Shown here: positions 1 through 8,612 of the stretch, in pieces | Position numbering within the stretch: position 1 is the first letter of the stretch | How the letters are laid out: every line of letters starts with the position of its first letter | From: Clostridium_AD sp937920395 | Lineage (GTDB): Bacteria; Bacillota; Clostridia; Clostridiales; Clostridiaceae | Assembly: GCA_052274345.1 (NCBI GenBank) | Contig: DAVZGP010000002.1 | Coordinates: forward strand, 1 to 64,000 | Direction of reading: 5' to 3' | Length of the DNA stretch: 64,000 bases | Made by a program: the position numbers and the translations under genes | Notes under the pieces: generated by a model | Databases searched by the model: none | Told to the model about the DNA's origin: nothing | The model's input: only the letters and a program-made list of their open reading frames with translations

Positions 1-41
1 TGTTTTTTTTCACAGCCACAATTATCATCATGCTTTGACAT
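1..41 (-). CDS. 5' end of an unidentified gene leaving the window
   Basis: Only the first 13 codons are present, reading MSKHDDNCGCEKK, and the gene continues beyond base 1. The start is supported by an AAGGAG ribosome binding site eight bases upstream of the ATG. The fragment is rich in charged residues and has a CGC cysteine pair. It is too short to assign. The nearby spore-surface-like genes make a small Cys-containing coat-type protein possible, but that is inference only. Confidence 0.4.
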   Translation of the reverse strand, partial: MSKHDDNCGCEKK

Positions 42-333
42 TAACATCACTCCTTGTTTTTTAAGACATTATTATTATATGTAAATTATCTTAATATGGA
101 ACTAAATGTAAGAAAACAGTACCATTTGAAATTTGCAAATGGTGGCGGTTAGATTGTATGCAAGAGCATCTAAGAATAATGAATAAAAAGGAATTATAAT
201 GAGTAAAGGTAGATTATAATATGAGTATAGTTTCTCTTTTTATTAATAGGATTATAATAGAGAATAAAGAGTAACGGAATATATAAAACTGATTAAAAAA
301 ACAAATGGGCATTATTGGTTAGGAGAGGATTTA

Positions 334-604
334 ATGAAATATAAAATAAATTTACATGCATTCAAATATGTCTGATGGAAAAGAATTAATAAGACTTGCA
401 TTATACTACTATTGCCTAAGTTCAATATTACTTTGGCTTATCGATTTCTTATACTTCAATACCAGCAAATTTCATTAAGTATATCGCATTTCGTGTAGGT
501 GAAATTCCAATCTTTAATTTAAAACAACCCTTCCCAGAAGATTAAAATTCTTGAAGATATAATAAATGCTTATAACGAGGCCGATAGCATTATTGAAAAT
601 GGTT
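334..604 (+). pseudogene. Remnant of a PHP-domain phosphoesterase-like gene
   Basis: A good ribosome binding site (AGGAGAGG) precedes an ATG that reads MKYKINLHA and then stops early. Moving to another frame after LHA continues as HSNMSDGKELIRLAL. Together these resemble the LHxHSxxSDG metal-binding start of PHP-domain phosphoesterases, apparently with a two-base deletion at the join. Later frames give open pieces at about 462-540 and 544-603 with no clear match. The gene is broken by several frameshifts and cannot make a normal product. The family call rests on the N-terminal motif alone. Confidence 0.4.
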
Positions 605-1306
605 AGGTCGTAATTCAAAAAAAGGCACACTAACAAGATGATACCGTATTTTTTGACTGCTTATGATAAGTATCATATTAAAGTTGCTTAACTCCTGGCG
701 ACATACTTTAGAGTATAAAAATCAATAAACTTCATGGGGTTTAAATTGTTAGCGTATAATTTCCGCGTTTTGTTGCCGATACCCCATGTAGTATGATATA
801 AATTCTAGTATATTAATATATTGGTTTTAATATCTACATACCTTTTTATAGGCTCTCTAAGGCGCTTTAATATTTAAGCCTCATAATTTATCACCCTATA
901 CTATTGAGATTACCCTGTGCCTCTTATATAGCCACATTAATATAGGTCTAACCCCTGAAAAATGCTTAAAATAAAAAAATGCAAAGGTAATTATGGAAGA
1001 GGGGAACCCTACCTAATTATTTTTCATATAAACTAAAAAATTTAGATTAATTGAACTAGCATTACATAAAGAAAATTCACTACTATTAATTCTCCCCTTT
1101 ATTATGATTTTTTATCGTATAATTAACATTATTTTTATATAGAATAGGTGCATTTAATTTATTTTAGAGATATTATGATAACCCAATGAACCAGCTATAG
1201 ATATTATCTTTCCTAGGTTTATTTAATATTAATTTCTTATCCATTTTAATTCATATGATTATATTTAATTTTAGTTAAAAAAGTAAAACTTTATGTGAAA
1301 ATAAAA

Positions 1307-1358
1307 AATGCAAATGTAATTAGGAGAGGTTTAATCCTAAACTAATTACATCTGCATT
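1307..1358 (-). terminator. Rho-independent terminator of the sortase operon
   Basis: The 17-base arms at 1307-1323 and 1342-1358 are inverted repeats with one mismatch. On the minus strand the stem is followed by a T-rich run (TTTTTTATTTT). It lies just past the sortase stop codon. Confidence 0.7.
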
Positions 1359-1394
1359 AAAAAACTATTTCTTAAAAAATTATGACTGTGTTAT

Positions 1395-2006
1395 CTATTT
1401 ACTTTTTATTAAAGAGGCTGATACTATATAGCGATTCGGAGCATTGCCAATAAAATTAAATGGATAGCAGGTGGTCAGTGTCAATATAGCCTTTGAAGTA
1501 GGTACAATAACTGTTTTGTCATCTTCATGGACGATTCGTGTGCCATTCACTTCATAAGTGAATATGCCAGCTGATGTTTTAACAATTAATTGGTCCCTTA
1601 CCTTCAAATTACCTATTTTACTGAATACAGTATCGCGATGTCCTGAAAGAACACAATTATCTTTTTCACCAGGAAGTACGCTTTGCGAAAAGTGACCTAC
1701 ACCTTTTTTCAAATCATTATCACTAGTACCCTCAACAATGGGTAGTTTCTGATTTAATGCTGGAATTATTAGACTTCCAATAATGTCACATTCCACAGGA
1801 TATACAGGATATACAGCATATATAAGTTTGCTTGGTATAGCTTTAGGGAGAGAATAGCTTCTGTTGGTGGTTTTTACAGAATAATTAGGCTGTGACAATA
1901 TATTAAATGTAGCCGAAGAAATACATCCTATCCCCAATAAAATAAATAATATAGAGAAAATTTTAACTAATGAAATTTTGCCACATAATAGTTTTATTTT
2001 ATTCAT
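1395..2006 (-). CDS. Class D sortase
   Basis: This is a membrane-bound cysteine transpeptidase of 203 residues that cleaves LPxTx-type signals and links surface proteins to peptidoglycan. Residues 13-33 form the N-terminal membrane anchor. The catalytic triad is visible: His123 in SGHRDTVF, Cys180 in TLTTCYPF, and Arg192 in PNRYIV. The TLTTC and GHRDT wording fits class D rather than class A or B. The gene overlaps the end of the LPKTS-protein gene by eight bases, so the two are surely co-transcribed and the upstream protein is the obvious dedicated substrate. A strong terminator follows. Confidence 0.88.
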   Translation of the reverse strand: MNKIKLLCGKISLVKIFSILFILLGIGCISSATFNILSQPNYSVKTTNRSYSLPKAIPSKLIYAVYPVYPVECDIIGSLIIPALNQKLPIVEGTSDNDLKKGVGHFSQSVLPGEKDNCVLSGHRDTVFSKIGNLKVRDQLIVKTSAGIFTYEVNGTRIVHEDDKTVIVPTSKAILTLTTCYPFNFIGNAPNRYIVSASLIKSK

Positions 2007-3369
2007 AATGTTTTTTTGTTCTCCAACCTAATGTCCCAATAACTGTTAAAACAGCACCTATAAAGAGTAAATCATACATATTTGTAGATGTTTTTGGAAG
2101 CTGGCCACCTGTTACTGTATGTTTAACAACCACTGGGTGTACTATGCCATTACTAATTTTAGTAATCTTACCACTCTTTATAGCTGAAGTAATTACTTTT
2201 ATTGGTTGTGAGTTTGGGTTTTCTAATAAATTTATAATATTAAATGAATTCGCTGAAGTAAGTGTTGGTAAATCAATACTTACTTTTCCATTAATATTGC
2301 TGTTATTTAATTCAAAATTTGTATCCACTGTATATATACCTGTAGGAATAGCTTCCGTTGAACTCTTACCGAATATTTTACTTAGTTTTTCCATATCTAT
2401 AACAAATTCTATATCGCCTTTTGTACTTGTAACATATCCATTGTCATCTATTGTATAAGTAATATCAATTCCATTATTTCCGAGTATTTTTACATCCTTT
2501 AGCTTGTCCATTGTTTGGTTAAACTCATTTAAAAACTCTTGTGATTCAAGTGTAGTAAACATTTGATTTATATCAACTTTTGTGCTATTAATTTCATCAG
2601 TTGATGCTCCACTATTTTTCATTTCTGTAAGGATTAAATTCCTTATAAGGGTTTGTACCTCTTTGTTTTTTGCAGTTAAATTAACTACTTTTCTTATAAT
2701 ATCTTTGAATTGAACATCATCAATTTTAACTTTATATACATTTCCATTATTAGATATCAAGCTATAATTTAAGTGTAATTCTGATGAATATTTTTTAAAA
2801 ATAGTTAAAATCAATTGTTGTAGTTCTTTGTTTTCACTAATCATTTCCCCAAAATTCATATTTCCTAATTCAGATTGCATCTCTGGCATCTTTTTTATCT
2901 GTTCAAAATCTAACAGCATATATTTATCCATATATTGAGCTGGCAACATCATTTCAAATAACTGCGGAGATTTTACAATTCCTTTAACTATAGGAGTCTT
3001 ACCAGTAAGGTTTATATCACTCCATAACTCTCCACTATAAGGATTTCCACCTACCTTTGCTGACATTTTAACATATTGCCTTGATATAGTTCTATCACTA
3101 TTCCCCGATAATTTTGAATTGAACCTTACTTGTAAATTGTTTAATAGTTCACTTATAAATGCAAATTCTTGTTGATTTTGTCCTGAAAGTCCGTTAGTTT
3201 TAAAATTAAAATTTAATTTTCCATTACTTTCCATCGATGTTGCCATATTTGTCTTTAATATAGCATCTGAAAGCGTTTTTGTCTGCGCATTTACTATAGA
3301 AGTTGGTAATACAAAGAATAAAGCTATAGCAACTATAAAGTAATAACTTCTTGATTTGAATTTTGACAT
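1999..3369 (-). CDS. LPKTS-anchored surface protein, sortase substrate
   Basis: This is a 456-residue exported protein of unknown function. Residues 8-28 form a signal peptide ending near VNAQ. The C-terminus is a complete sorting signal: LPKTS at 424-428, a hydrophobic stretch at about 434-448, and the basic tail RTKKHYE. The middle is about 390 residues without recognised motifs; it is rich in Asn, Lys and Ser and looks like a beta-rich or mixed extracellular domain. A GGGGGGT ribosome binding site supports the start. Because the sortase gene overlaps its 3' end, this is probably that enzyme's own cell-wall substrate. No adhesin or enzymatic signature was recognised. Confidence 0.85.
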   Translation of the reverse strand: MSKFKSRSYYFIVAIALFFVLPTSIVNAQTKTLSDAILKTNMATSMESNGKLNFNFKTNGLSGQNQQEFAFISELLNNLQVRFNSKLSGNSDRTISRQYVKMSAKVGGNPYSGELWSDINLTGKTPIVKGIVKSPQLFEMMLPAQYMDKYMLLDFEQIKKMPEMQSELGNMNFGEMISENKELQQLILTIFKKYSSELHLNYSLISNNGNVYKVKIDDVQFKDIIRKVVNLTAKNKEVQTLIRNLILTEMKNSGASTDEINSTKVDINQMFTTLESQEFLNEFNQTMDKLKDVKILGNNGIDITYTIDDNGYVTSTKGDIEFVIDMEKLSKIFGKSSTEAIPTGIYTVDTNFELNNSNINGKVSIDLPTLTSANSFNIINLLENPNSQPIKVITSAIKSGKITKISNGIVHPVVVKHTVTGGQLPKTSTNMYDLLFIGAVLTVIGTLGWRTKKHYE

Positions 3370-3535
3370 GTCATCTACCCCCCATATGATATTTTTTTAC
3401 ATATTATACTATAACATATTGTTAACAAACCGTAAATAAGTATATTTAAATTAGTAATAATTACAATTAAACAACTTCATTCATTAGCATAATATGTATT
3501 CAACTTTATATTAAAAAATAAGCGAGGTGTTTATA

Positions 3536-3622
3536 ATGGCTGTAGCTCATAAAACAGTTATATCATTTGGTCTTGTTGCTATACCAATATCCATGTTATA
3601 CTATCATACCAAAATAAATTAA
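3536..3622 (+). pseudogene. N-terminal remnant of a bacterial Ku gene
   Basis: A 28-codon frame begins MAVAHKTVISFGLVAIPISM, preceded by a GCGAGGTG ribosome binding site. This wording matches the conserved first strand of bacterial Ku, the DNA-end-binding protein of non-homologous end joining. It then diverges (LYYHTKIN) and stops. No further Ku sequence and no LigD gene are seen nearby. The fragment is therefore the stump of a deleted ku gene. It might still be translated as a short peptide, but it cannot form the Ku ring. Confidence 0.6.
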
Positions 3623-3670
3623 ATAGAGGAATGATTACATTGACAAACAGACAATCAGTACCTGAAGCTA

Positions 3671-3700
3671 AATTTAACACAATATCACTTGTGTTAAATT
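3671..3700. repeat. Inverted repeat, copy 1 of a recurring palindrome
   Basis: The 12-base arms AATTTAACACAA and TTGTGTTAAATT flank a six-base loop. The same arms occur at 8881-8910. The repeat lies between the ku remnant and the end of the choice-of-anchor A gene. No T-run favours one direction strongly. Confidence 0.6.
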
Positions 3701-3818
3701 CACGTACTAACAATAATATTACGAATCAATAACTGATTCATAAAACCAAAAAGTACTGGCAATATTACATGCACAGTACTCTAAAGGGGGTTCTTAACTC
3801 TAATTCTAATTTCCAAGC

Positions 3819-5285
3819 TTATTCTTTACATGTCCATTTTGTATATACAATCTTACCCTTGTGATAGAATGAAATCTCGTGAGTATTAAGGTGAAGGTCA
3901 TTGTCAAGCCCATGTTTATCACATGGGTTTTTAAATATTGGACAAAGAAGTATTGTCGTAGACACAATAATACTATTACAGTTTATTTCTTCAACAGAAA
4001 TGTGTAATACAGATGCTTTAATAAAAGCTATGGTATCACATGTGTTAGTTCGTAATATAAACTGGCAAAATGGGACTTGAAAATGTTCATGATGTACATC
4101 TTTGCAACATTTATTTGATGAGTATACAAGTTCTATATGCTTTAATCCATTTACAATTACTTTATTACCTTGTGAAGTACATATTATCTTAAAATTAGTT
4201 ATAGATACTGTTACAAATACTTCTATATTTTTAAAATTCGCATTTTGACAAGCCGTACAAAACTTATCAGTTTCACAGAATTTTCTGCAAGAAGGGTCTA
4301 TTGTTGTAGTTGATGTAGTTGATGTTGTTGATGTAGTTGTCGTGGTTGTTGTTGTAGTAGATGTCGATGTAGTCGACGTTGTTGTAGTAGATGTCGATGT
4401 AGTCGACGTTGTTGTGGTAGATGTCGATGTAGTCGATGTTGTTGTAGTTGACGTTGTTGTTTGTAAACATGGCGTAGCATCAGGTAAATTACCAATAAAC
4501 AATTCATTATGGCTTTCTGCATTTCCTGAAAATGAATCAAAAATAATGTTTCCGTTAATTTGACTAAAGGTTGTACTTGCAGCAGCAAAAGGCGCTAATA
4601 CTGATCCATAAATTGCTGTTGTACTATTAGTCCATGTCAAAGCTTGTGGAAAATTCCATACTATTGTTCTTGCGTCAGTTCTTGTTGCTGCTACACCATT
4701 TCTAAATATCTGATAACTTCCAAATGCGATGTTTATTCCAGTTACATTAATTAAAATTGTAGAGCTTACCGGAGCAACAATATTAATACCATTTAGCATA
4801 TTTAAGGCCAAGCCAGATCCCGCTACATTATTAGCATTGATATTGAATATATTTAAATTGGGATCAACACCGGTTAAAGTTAGAGTACCAAAACTTACAT
4901 TTCCTGTGCCATTTGGCGATAGTCCACCCCAAAAGACACTTGCACATTCCAAATATGCTTGTGCTGCTGTAAAATCTATTGGTGTACCAGTTATAAAAGC
5001 TCCATTTGGATTACCCATGGTATAATTTATTACTGTGCCGCTTGGGTTTCTGACAGTATTGCCACTAGCGTTAGATCCATTAGTTACATTTACATTTCCT
5101 CCAATTACGAAGGAATTATCTGTTCCAGGAGGTGGTAATGGACTAATACCTGAACCTATTCCGTAATTAACCAGGGTAGCATTTCCACCTACGGCCACCC
5201 TTCCTTCTGCATCTGTATTACTCATGTTCATATCTTGGAATACGAATACATTATAATTACCTGCAACTCCAAAATTTATTGCCAT
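3819..5285 (-). CDS. Choice-of-anchor A protein with Thr/Ser repeat linker and SPOCS-like C-terminal domain
   Basis: This is a 488-residue protein. Residues 1-270 look like the choice-of-anchor A domain: the start MAINFGVAGNYNVFVFQDMN, then the GRVAVGG and FVIGGNVNV segments. Residues 275-330 are almost only Thr and Ser, with ten-residue repeats of TTTTSTTSTS type. Residues 335-488 are Cys-rich and resemble a SPOCS/DUF3794 domain (VIVNGLKHIELVYSS, then FQVPFCQFIL), a fold used by clostridial spore-coat morphogenetic proteins. There is no signal peptide, so the protein is made in the cytosol. The ATG at 5285 is chosen because AAGGAG lies eight bases upstream. With the two adjacent glycosyltransferases, an O-glycosylated spore-surface protein is the best inference. 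Confidence 0.72.
   Translation of the reverse strand: MAINFGVAGNYNVFVFQDMNMSNTDAEGRVAVGGNATLVNYGIGSGISPLPPPGTDNSFVIGGNVNVTNGSNASGNTVRNPSGTVINYTMGNPNGAFITGTPIDFTAAQAYLECASVFWGGLSPNGTGNVSFGTLTLTGVDPNLNIFNINANNVAGSGLALNMLNGINIVAPVSSTILINVTGINIAFGSYQIFRNGVAATRTDARTIVWNFPQALTWTNSTTAIYGSVLAPFAAASTTFSQINGNIIFDSFSGNAESHNELFIGNLPDATPCLQTTTSTTTTSTTSTSTTTTSTTSTSTTTTSTTSTSTTTTTTTTTSTTSTTSTTTIDPSCRKFCETDKFCTACQNANFKNIEVFVTVSITNFKIICTSQGNKVIVNGLKHIELVYSSNKCCKDVHHEHFQVPFCQFILRTNTCDTIAFIKASVLHISVEEINCNSIIVSTTILLCPIFKNPCDKHGLDNDLHLNTHEISFYHKGKIVYTKWTCKE
4357..4446. repeat. Three tandem 30-base repeats coding the Thr/Ser linker
   Basis: Three near-identical 30-base units start at 4357, 4387 and 4417, with more diverged Thr-codon repeats on both sides. 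Each codes for ten residues of Thr and Ser. Units differ by single bases. Because 30 is a multiple of three, unit gain or loss would change linker length without breaking the frame. Confidence 0.85.
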
Positions 5286-5294
5286 CTTTTTCAC

Positions 5295-5657
5295 TCCTTA
5301 ATTGGCCAATAATAATCTCAGCGAAAATTAAATTATTATTTAATTTATGGGGAATATGCCTATAAAATTTGCTGAGCTACTATTAATGGCTCAAATTACT
5401 TCATTAAATTTATACTAAAAAAATATAAATACTAAATTCATACTAATATAGTATTTAGTATTTATAAAATAGTTACAATTTTCGACTTCAATACCATAAT
5501 AGAAGTAATAATCATCTCTAAACCTATGTATAAATGCTTGATATAAATATAAAACTTTGTTCGTATTTTCAAAAAGATATAACCTCCTTTATTAAAGGAG
5601 ATTAAGATAATTTTGAACTTATATATTTATAAAATATTAATAGATATATCTATAAAG
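5295..5657. other. Gap upstream of the choice-of-anchor A gene with a sigma-E/K-like -10 element
   Basis: On the minus strand CATAAATTA (5349-5341) fits the CATANNNTA pattern of mother-cell sigma factors, 47 bases or more upstream of the chosen start. No convincing -35 was found. A short palindrome with CTCCTTT/AAAGGAG arms lies at about 5583-5600, downstream of nothing obvious on the plus strand and upstream of the end of the glycosyltransferase gene. Confidence 0.35.
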
Positions 5658-6941
5658 TCATTCTTGAATTAATGGTTGTAATTGTTCTTTCCAAACCCAG
5701 TTTAGGTTATATTTTTGTCTGATTTGAGTTTTTGAATTCAATACTCTGTCTTCTCTGATTAAATTTAAAATTATATTCCCATTTTCCTCATAATATGCTT
5801 TTTCTGATGGATTGTATTTTTCCTTAGAATCAAATCCAAAATTTCTTGCATCCCACCGCATAAAATAAGCATTAAGTTTTTTACCCAGTTCTTCCAGCGC
5901 AGGCACTGCTTCATTTAAAACAAGAAAATTTCCTCTACTAGCAGCTTCTAATACTGTGAGACCAAAAGATTCTGAATATGATGGGCAAATAAATAAATTC
6001 GATAATGTAAATAATTCTAAAACAGCTTGCCTTGGAAATCCATTATCATATCCTATATCTGAAGTAAATAACATATCTTCATAATTTAGACCATATTTTT
6101 TACCTTTAGTCCTAATAATATTTTTATAAATATTACTTGATATATCTAAACATGGGAAATCACAAAAAACAATTTTAATATTTTTCTCGGTTTTGCTCTT
6201 TATTGCGCCTGCTAATGATGCCACTTTTTCAAATTTCTTACCTGGAGTAAGGCGTGCAGGATATATTATAAGAATATCTGGAGAGATTAAGTCTATTTTT
6301 TCAGCTATTTTTTGTATATGCTCACTCATATTTTCAATAAGTGGAAGTGTATTATATACTACTCTGCACCTTCCTTCAGCGACATTATATTGTTTAGCTA
6401 GAGCTGAAATACCTGAGTGAGTTGGGTAAACAAAATTCGTTTTTGGCATTGGATTATATCTTTCAGAAAAAGGGTATGTTAATTTATTAGGGCGGTTTAT
6501 AGGTAAAGAGTGAGTAAATTCTATGAATTTTAAATTTGGCAACTTCTTTTGAGCCTCTCTTACTGCTATATTGTGAACAAGGTGCCATCCCTGATAAAGG
6601 ATATCATGCATTATACAGACTTCCACATCCTGCAAATTCTCAATTAAATCTTTTCCTATTACAGCAACTTCTTCATAAAAACTTGAATGAAGATTACCAT
6701 ATGGTTGTGAATAATCATACCATTTAATTTGTTTACCATTTAATCTATTTGTAATTTTAACCCATTCGATTCTATCATCTTTATAAACCCCAAATCTTTC
6801 ACTATCCTTACAGTCCTCACTAACTAATAATTTAACTTTAATATTAGCATTTAACAGCATTTTTACATGATCCGCTACCACATTTACCAATGAATATGTT
6901 GTTGATAACCCATTGAACATTGTTAGTATAGCCACTTTCAT
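5658..6941 (-). CDS. Family 1/4-type (GT-B) glycosyltransferase
   Basis: This is a retaining GT-B glycosyltransferase of 427 residues that transfers a sugar from a nucleotide donor. It begins MKVAILTMFNG, a first Rossmann strand. The C-terminal donor site shows the E-x7-E type motif in YSESFGLTVLEAAS. The upstream in-frame extension was rejected because GGGAGG sits correctly before the ATG at 6941. There is no signal peptide or membrane segment, so it acts in the cytosol. It lies between the Thr-rich surface protein gene and a GT2 gene on the same strand, suggesting joint glycan assembly on that protein. Donor and acceptor are unknown. Confidence 0.8.
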   Translation of the reverse strand: MKVAILTMFNGLSTTYSLVNVVADHVKMLLNANIKVKLLVSEDCKDSERFGVYKDDRIEWVKITNRLNGKQIKWYDYSQPYGNLHSSFYEEVAVIGKDLIENLQDVEVCIMHDILYQGWHLVHNIAVREAQKKLPNLKFIEFTHSLPINRPNKLTYPFSERYNPMPKTNFVYPTHSGISALAKQYNVAEGRCRVVYNTLPLIENMSEHIQKIAEKIDLISPDILIIYPARLTPGKKFEKVASLAGAIKSKTEKNIKIVFCDFPCLDISSNIYKNIIRTKGKKYGLNYEDMLFTSDIGYDNGFPRQAVLELFTLSNLFICPSYSESFGLTVLEAASRGNFLVLNEAVPALEELGKKLNAYFMRWDARNFGFDSKEKYNPSEKAYYEENGNIILNLIREDRVLNSKTQIRQKYNLNWVWKEQLQPLIQE

Positions 6942-7216
6942 TAAGAGACCTCCCTTATATGCAATTATTAATATAGTATATAAACAAAATAGCCTGATAG
7001 AGCAATATAAAACCAAACCACACAATCATTTTGGTTACATTCATATAACACTAAAGCATTATTATGTGAAATGGTTCTTATTCTGTTTTAACTCCACAAA
7101 AAATCACTCTCTTTGTGGAGAATGAATTTTAGCCATATAATAATTCTCAAGCTACATATGATAAGATATTCATAATATATTTAAAATGTACCATACTATG
7201 CTAAATGTGTGTATTA

Positions 7217-8461
7217 TTAAATAGTCTGAATATTAATTTGATTAGCTAAATTTACAATGAATTTGTTCACATAGTCATTTTCTACAAATAAAATGTTATC
7301 AAACTGTTTCATGAATGAAATTAGTTCAATAGGATTTATATTATCATATTTAATTTTCAAAATTGAGCTTAATAATTTGTCTTTATTCTCTAAATCTTGT
7401 ACTGATTTTATGATTTTATCTAAAACCTCTTCCTTGTCGAAATATTGCTGAGGAATCCATAAATATAGCTCGCTATTATTACAATTCAAAAGAAATTGTT
7501 CTAGTTTTCGTTCCCATTCTGATTTATAGTTAGTCCAGTCAGCAATTAAAAGACATTTACTTATCTTGATTTTTGTTTTTTGATCTTGACTAACCGTTAT
7601 ATAATCTTCACATTTCACTGGAAAGAAATGCTTTTGCCGTTCATAAATAGTAGCGTCTAACAATTTTTCTCTATCTGTATATAGACCTTCCTTATATTCA
7701 TTTCCTTTCATGTCCCATTTTTTCATAAACTTTTTACAGTTTGATAAAATAGCAGCAGTAACGTGTTCACTATTTCTAGCTATTGTGGCATTGCCGATAT
7801 GATATACAAAAGAGTCTCCAATAATCGCTATTTTATAGCCTGAAACTCTAATTCGCAAGCACCAATCATCATCATCGTACATTCCTAGACCAAACCAAAA
7901 ATCGCATCCTCCAATTAATTCAATAACTTCACGTTTCATAGTTAAACATGCACCTATAGCACGGTTTGTATAGACAATTGAGCCTTTGTGTTCATTTGTA
8001 AATTTGTAAGCAAACTCTTGTATTTTCTGAAGTGAATCAAGTTTAACTTCAACATTCTGGACTCCAGATGCATATGATAAATATGGAACAGTAACACCTA
8101 GAGAACTATCTTTATCTAATGCTGAAGCAAGCCCGTTAAACCAATCCCTTGGGAATATCAAGTCATTATTTAGAATTGTAATAATCTTGCCAGTAGCCTT
8201 AGAAAGTCCTACGTTTACACCAATTGAATAGCCCATGTTTTCTACCATATTCACTAATACTATTTCTATAATTCCTTTATAATCTTCTTTTATTCTCTGT
8301 ACTACTTCAATTGTTTCATCTTTGGAGTTATTATTTATAATGATAACCTCAATTCCACGCCCTCTACAATTTAAGTCAAAGGATTCTAACAGAGATTCCA
8401 AGGCTTTTTTTGTTAAATCACAATTATCGTAACATACTAAAATAAAACTATAGTTTGTCAT
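7217..8461 (-). CDS. Family 2 (GT-A) glycosyltransferase
   Basis: This is a 414-residue protein with an N-terminal GT2 domain at residues 1-240: the start YSFILVCYDNCDL, NNNSKDETIEVV for nucleotide binding, ILNNDLIFPRDW as the DxD-like metal site, and MYDDDDWCLRIR as the catalytic acidic motif. Residues 280-414 form a second region with hydrophobic strands and no recognised signature. A TAAGGAG site precedes the start. No transmembrane segment is present, so a soluble protein-modifying glycosyltransferase is more likely than a lipid-linked polysaccharide polymerase. It probably works with the neighbouring GT-B enzyme on the Thr-rich surface protein. Confidence 0.8.
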   Translation of the reverse strand: MTNYSFILVCYDNCDLTKKALESLLESFDLNCRGRGIEVIIINNNSKDETIEVVQRIKEDYKGIIEIVLVNMVENMGYSIGVNVGLSKATGKIITILNNDLIFPRDWFNGLASALDKDSSLGVTVPYLSYASGVQNVEVKLDSLQKIQEFAYKFTNEHKGSIVYTNRAIGACLTMKREVIELIGGCDFWFGLGMYDDDDWCLRIRVSGYKIAIIGDSFVYHIGNATIARNSEHVTAAILSNCKKFMKKWDMKGNEYKEGLYTDREKLLDATIYERQKHFFPVKCEDYITVSQDQKTKIKISKCLLIADWTNYKSEWERKLEQFLLNCNNSELYLWIPQQYFDKEEVLDKIIKSVQDLENKDKLLSSILKIKYDNINPIELISFMKQFDNILFVENDYVNKFIVNLANQINIQTI

Positions 8462-8519
8462 AATTTATCTCCTTAAATATATTCTTATGATTCATGACAT
8501 TTGTAATTAACATAAAATG

Positions 8520-8612
8520 TTACAGCATTAAAACATATATCTGACTCTTCATTCCTGAATTCAATACTTTATCTTCTCTAATTAAATTTGAGATGATACC
8601 TCCAAATGGTAC
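8520..8612 (-). pseudogene. C-terminal remnant of a second GT-B glycosyltransferase gene
   Basis: The minus strand reads ISNLIREDKVLNSGMKSQ before a stop. This closely matches ILNLIREDRVLNSKTQIRQ near the end of the intact glycosyltransferase at 5658-6941. No other part of the gene is present. It is a leftover of a lost paralog or of a duplication followed by deletion. Confidence 0.6.

Larger units (their letters stand above)
42..1394. other. Long non-coding stretch with a gene remnant and terminator-like repeats
   Basis: No intact gene was found in these 1.35 kb. The stretch contains the PHP-domain remnant at 334-604 and the sortase terminator at 1307-1358. A decayed, similar copy of that terminator lies at about 967-1020. 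Frames between 600 and 960 are broken by many stops. The region looks like degenerated intergenic DNA rather than one long regulatory leader. Confidence 0.5.

Noticed and set aside
300..800. Left attachment junction with the missing oxidoreductase 3' half
   Set aside because: No frame on the minus strand resembled the C-terminal domain of the FAD-oxidoreductase, so the left end could not be placed here.
4357..4446. CRISPR-like array
   Set aside because: The 30-base units are directly adjacent with no spacers and code for the Thr/Ser linker in frame.
4273..4588. Three overlapping open frames across the Thr/Ser repeat region
   Set aside because: They are alternative readings of the tandem repeat inside the choice-of-anchor A gene and have no ribosome binding sites or sensible composition.
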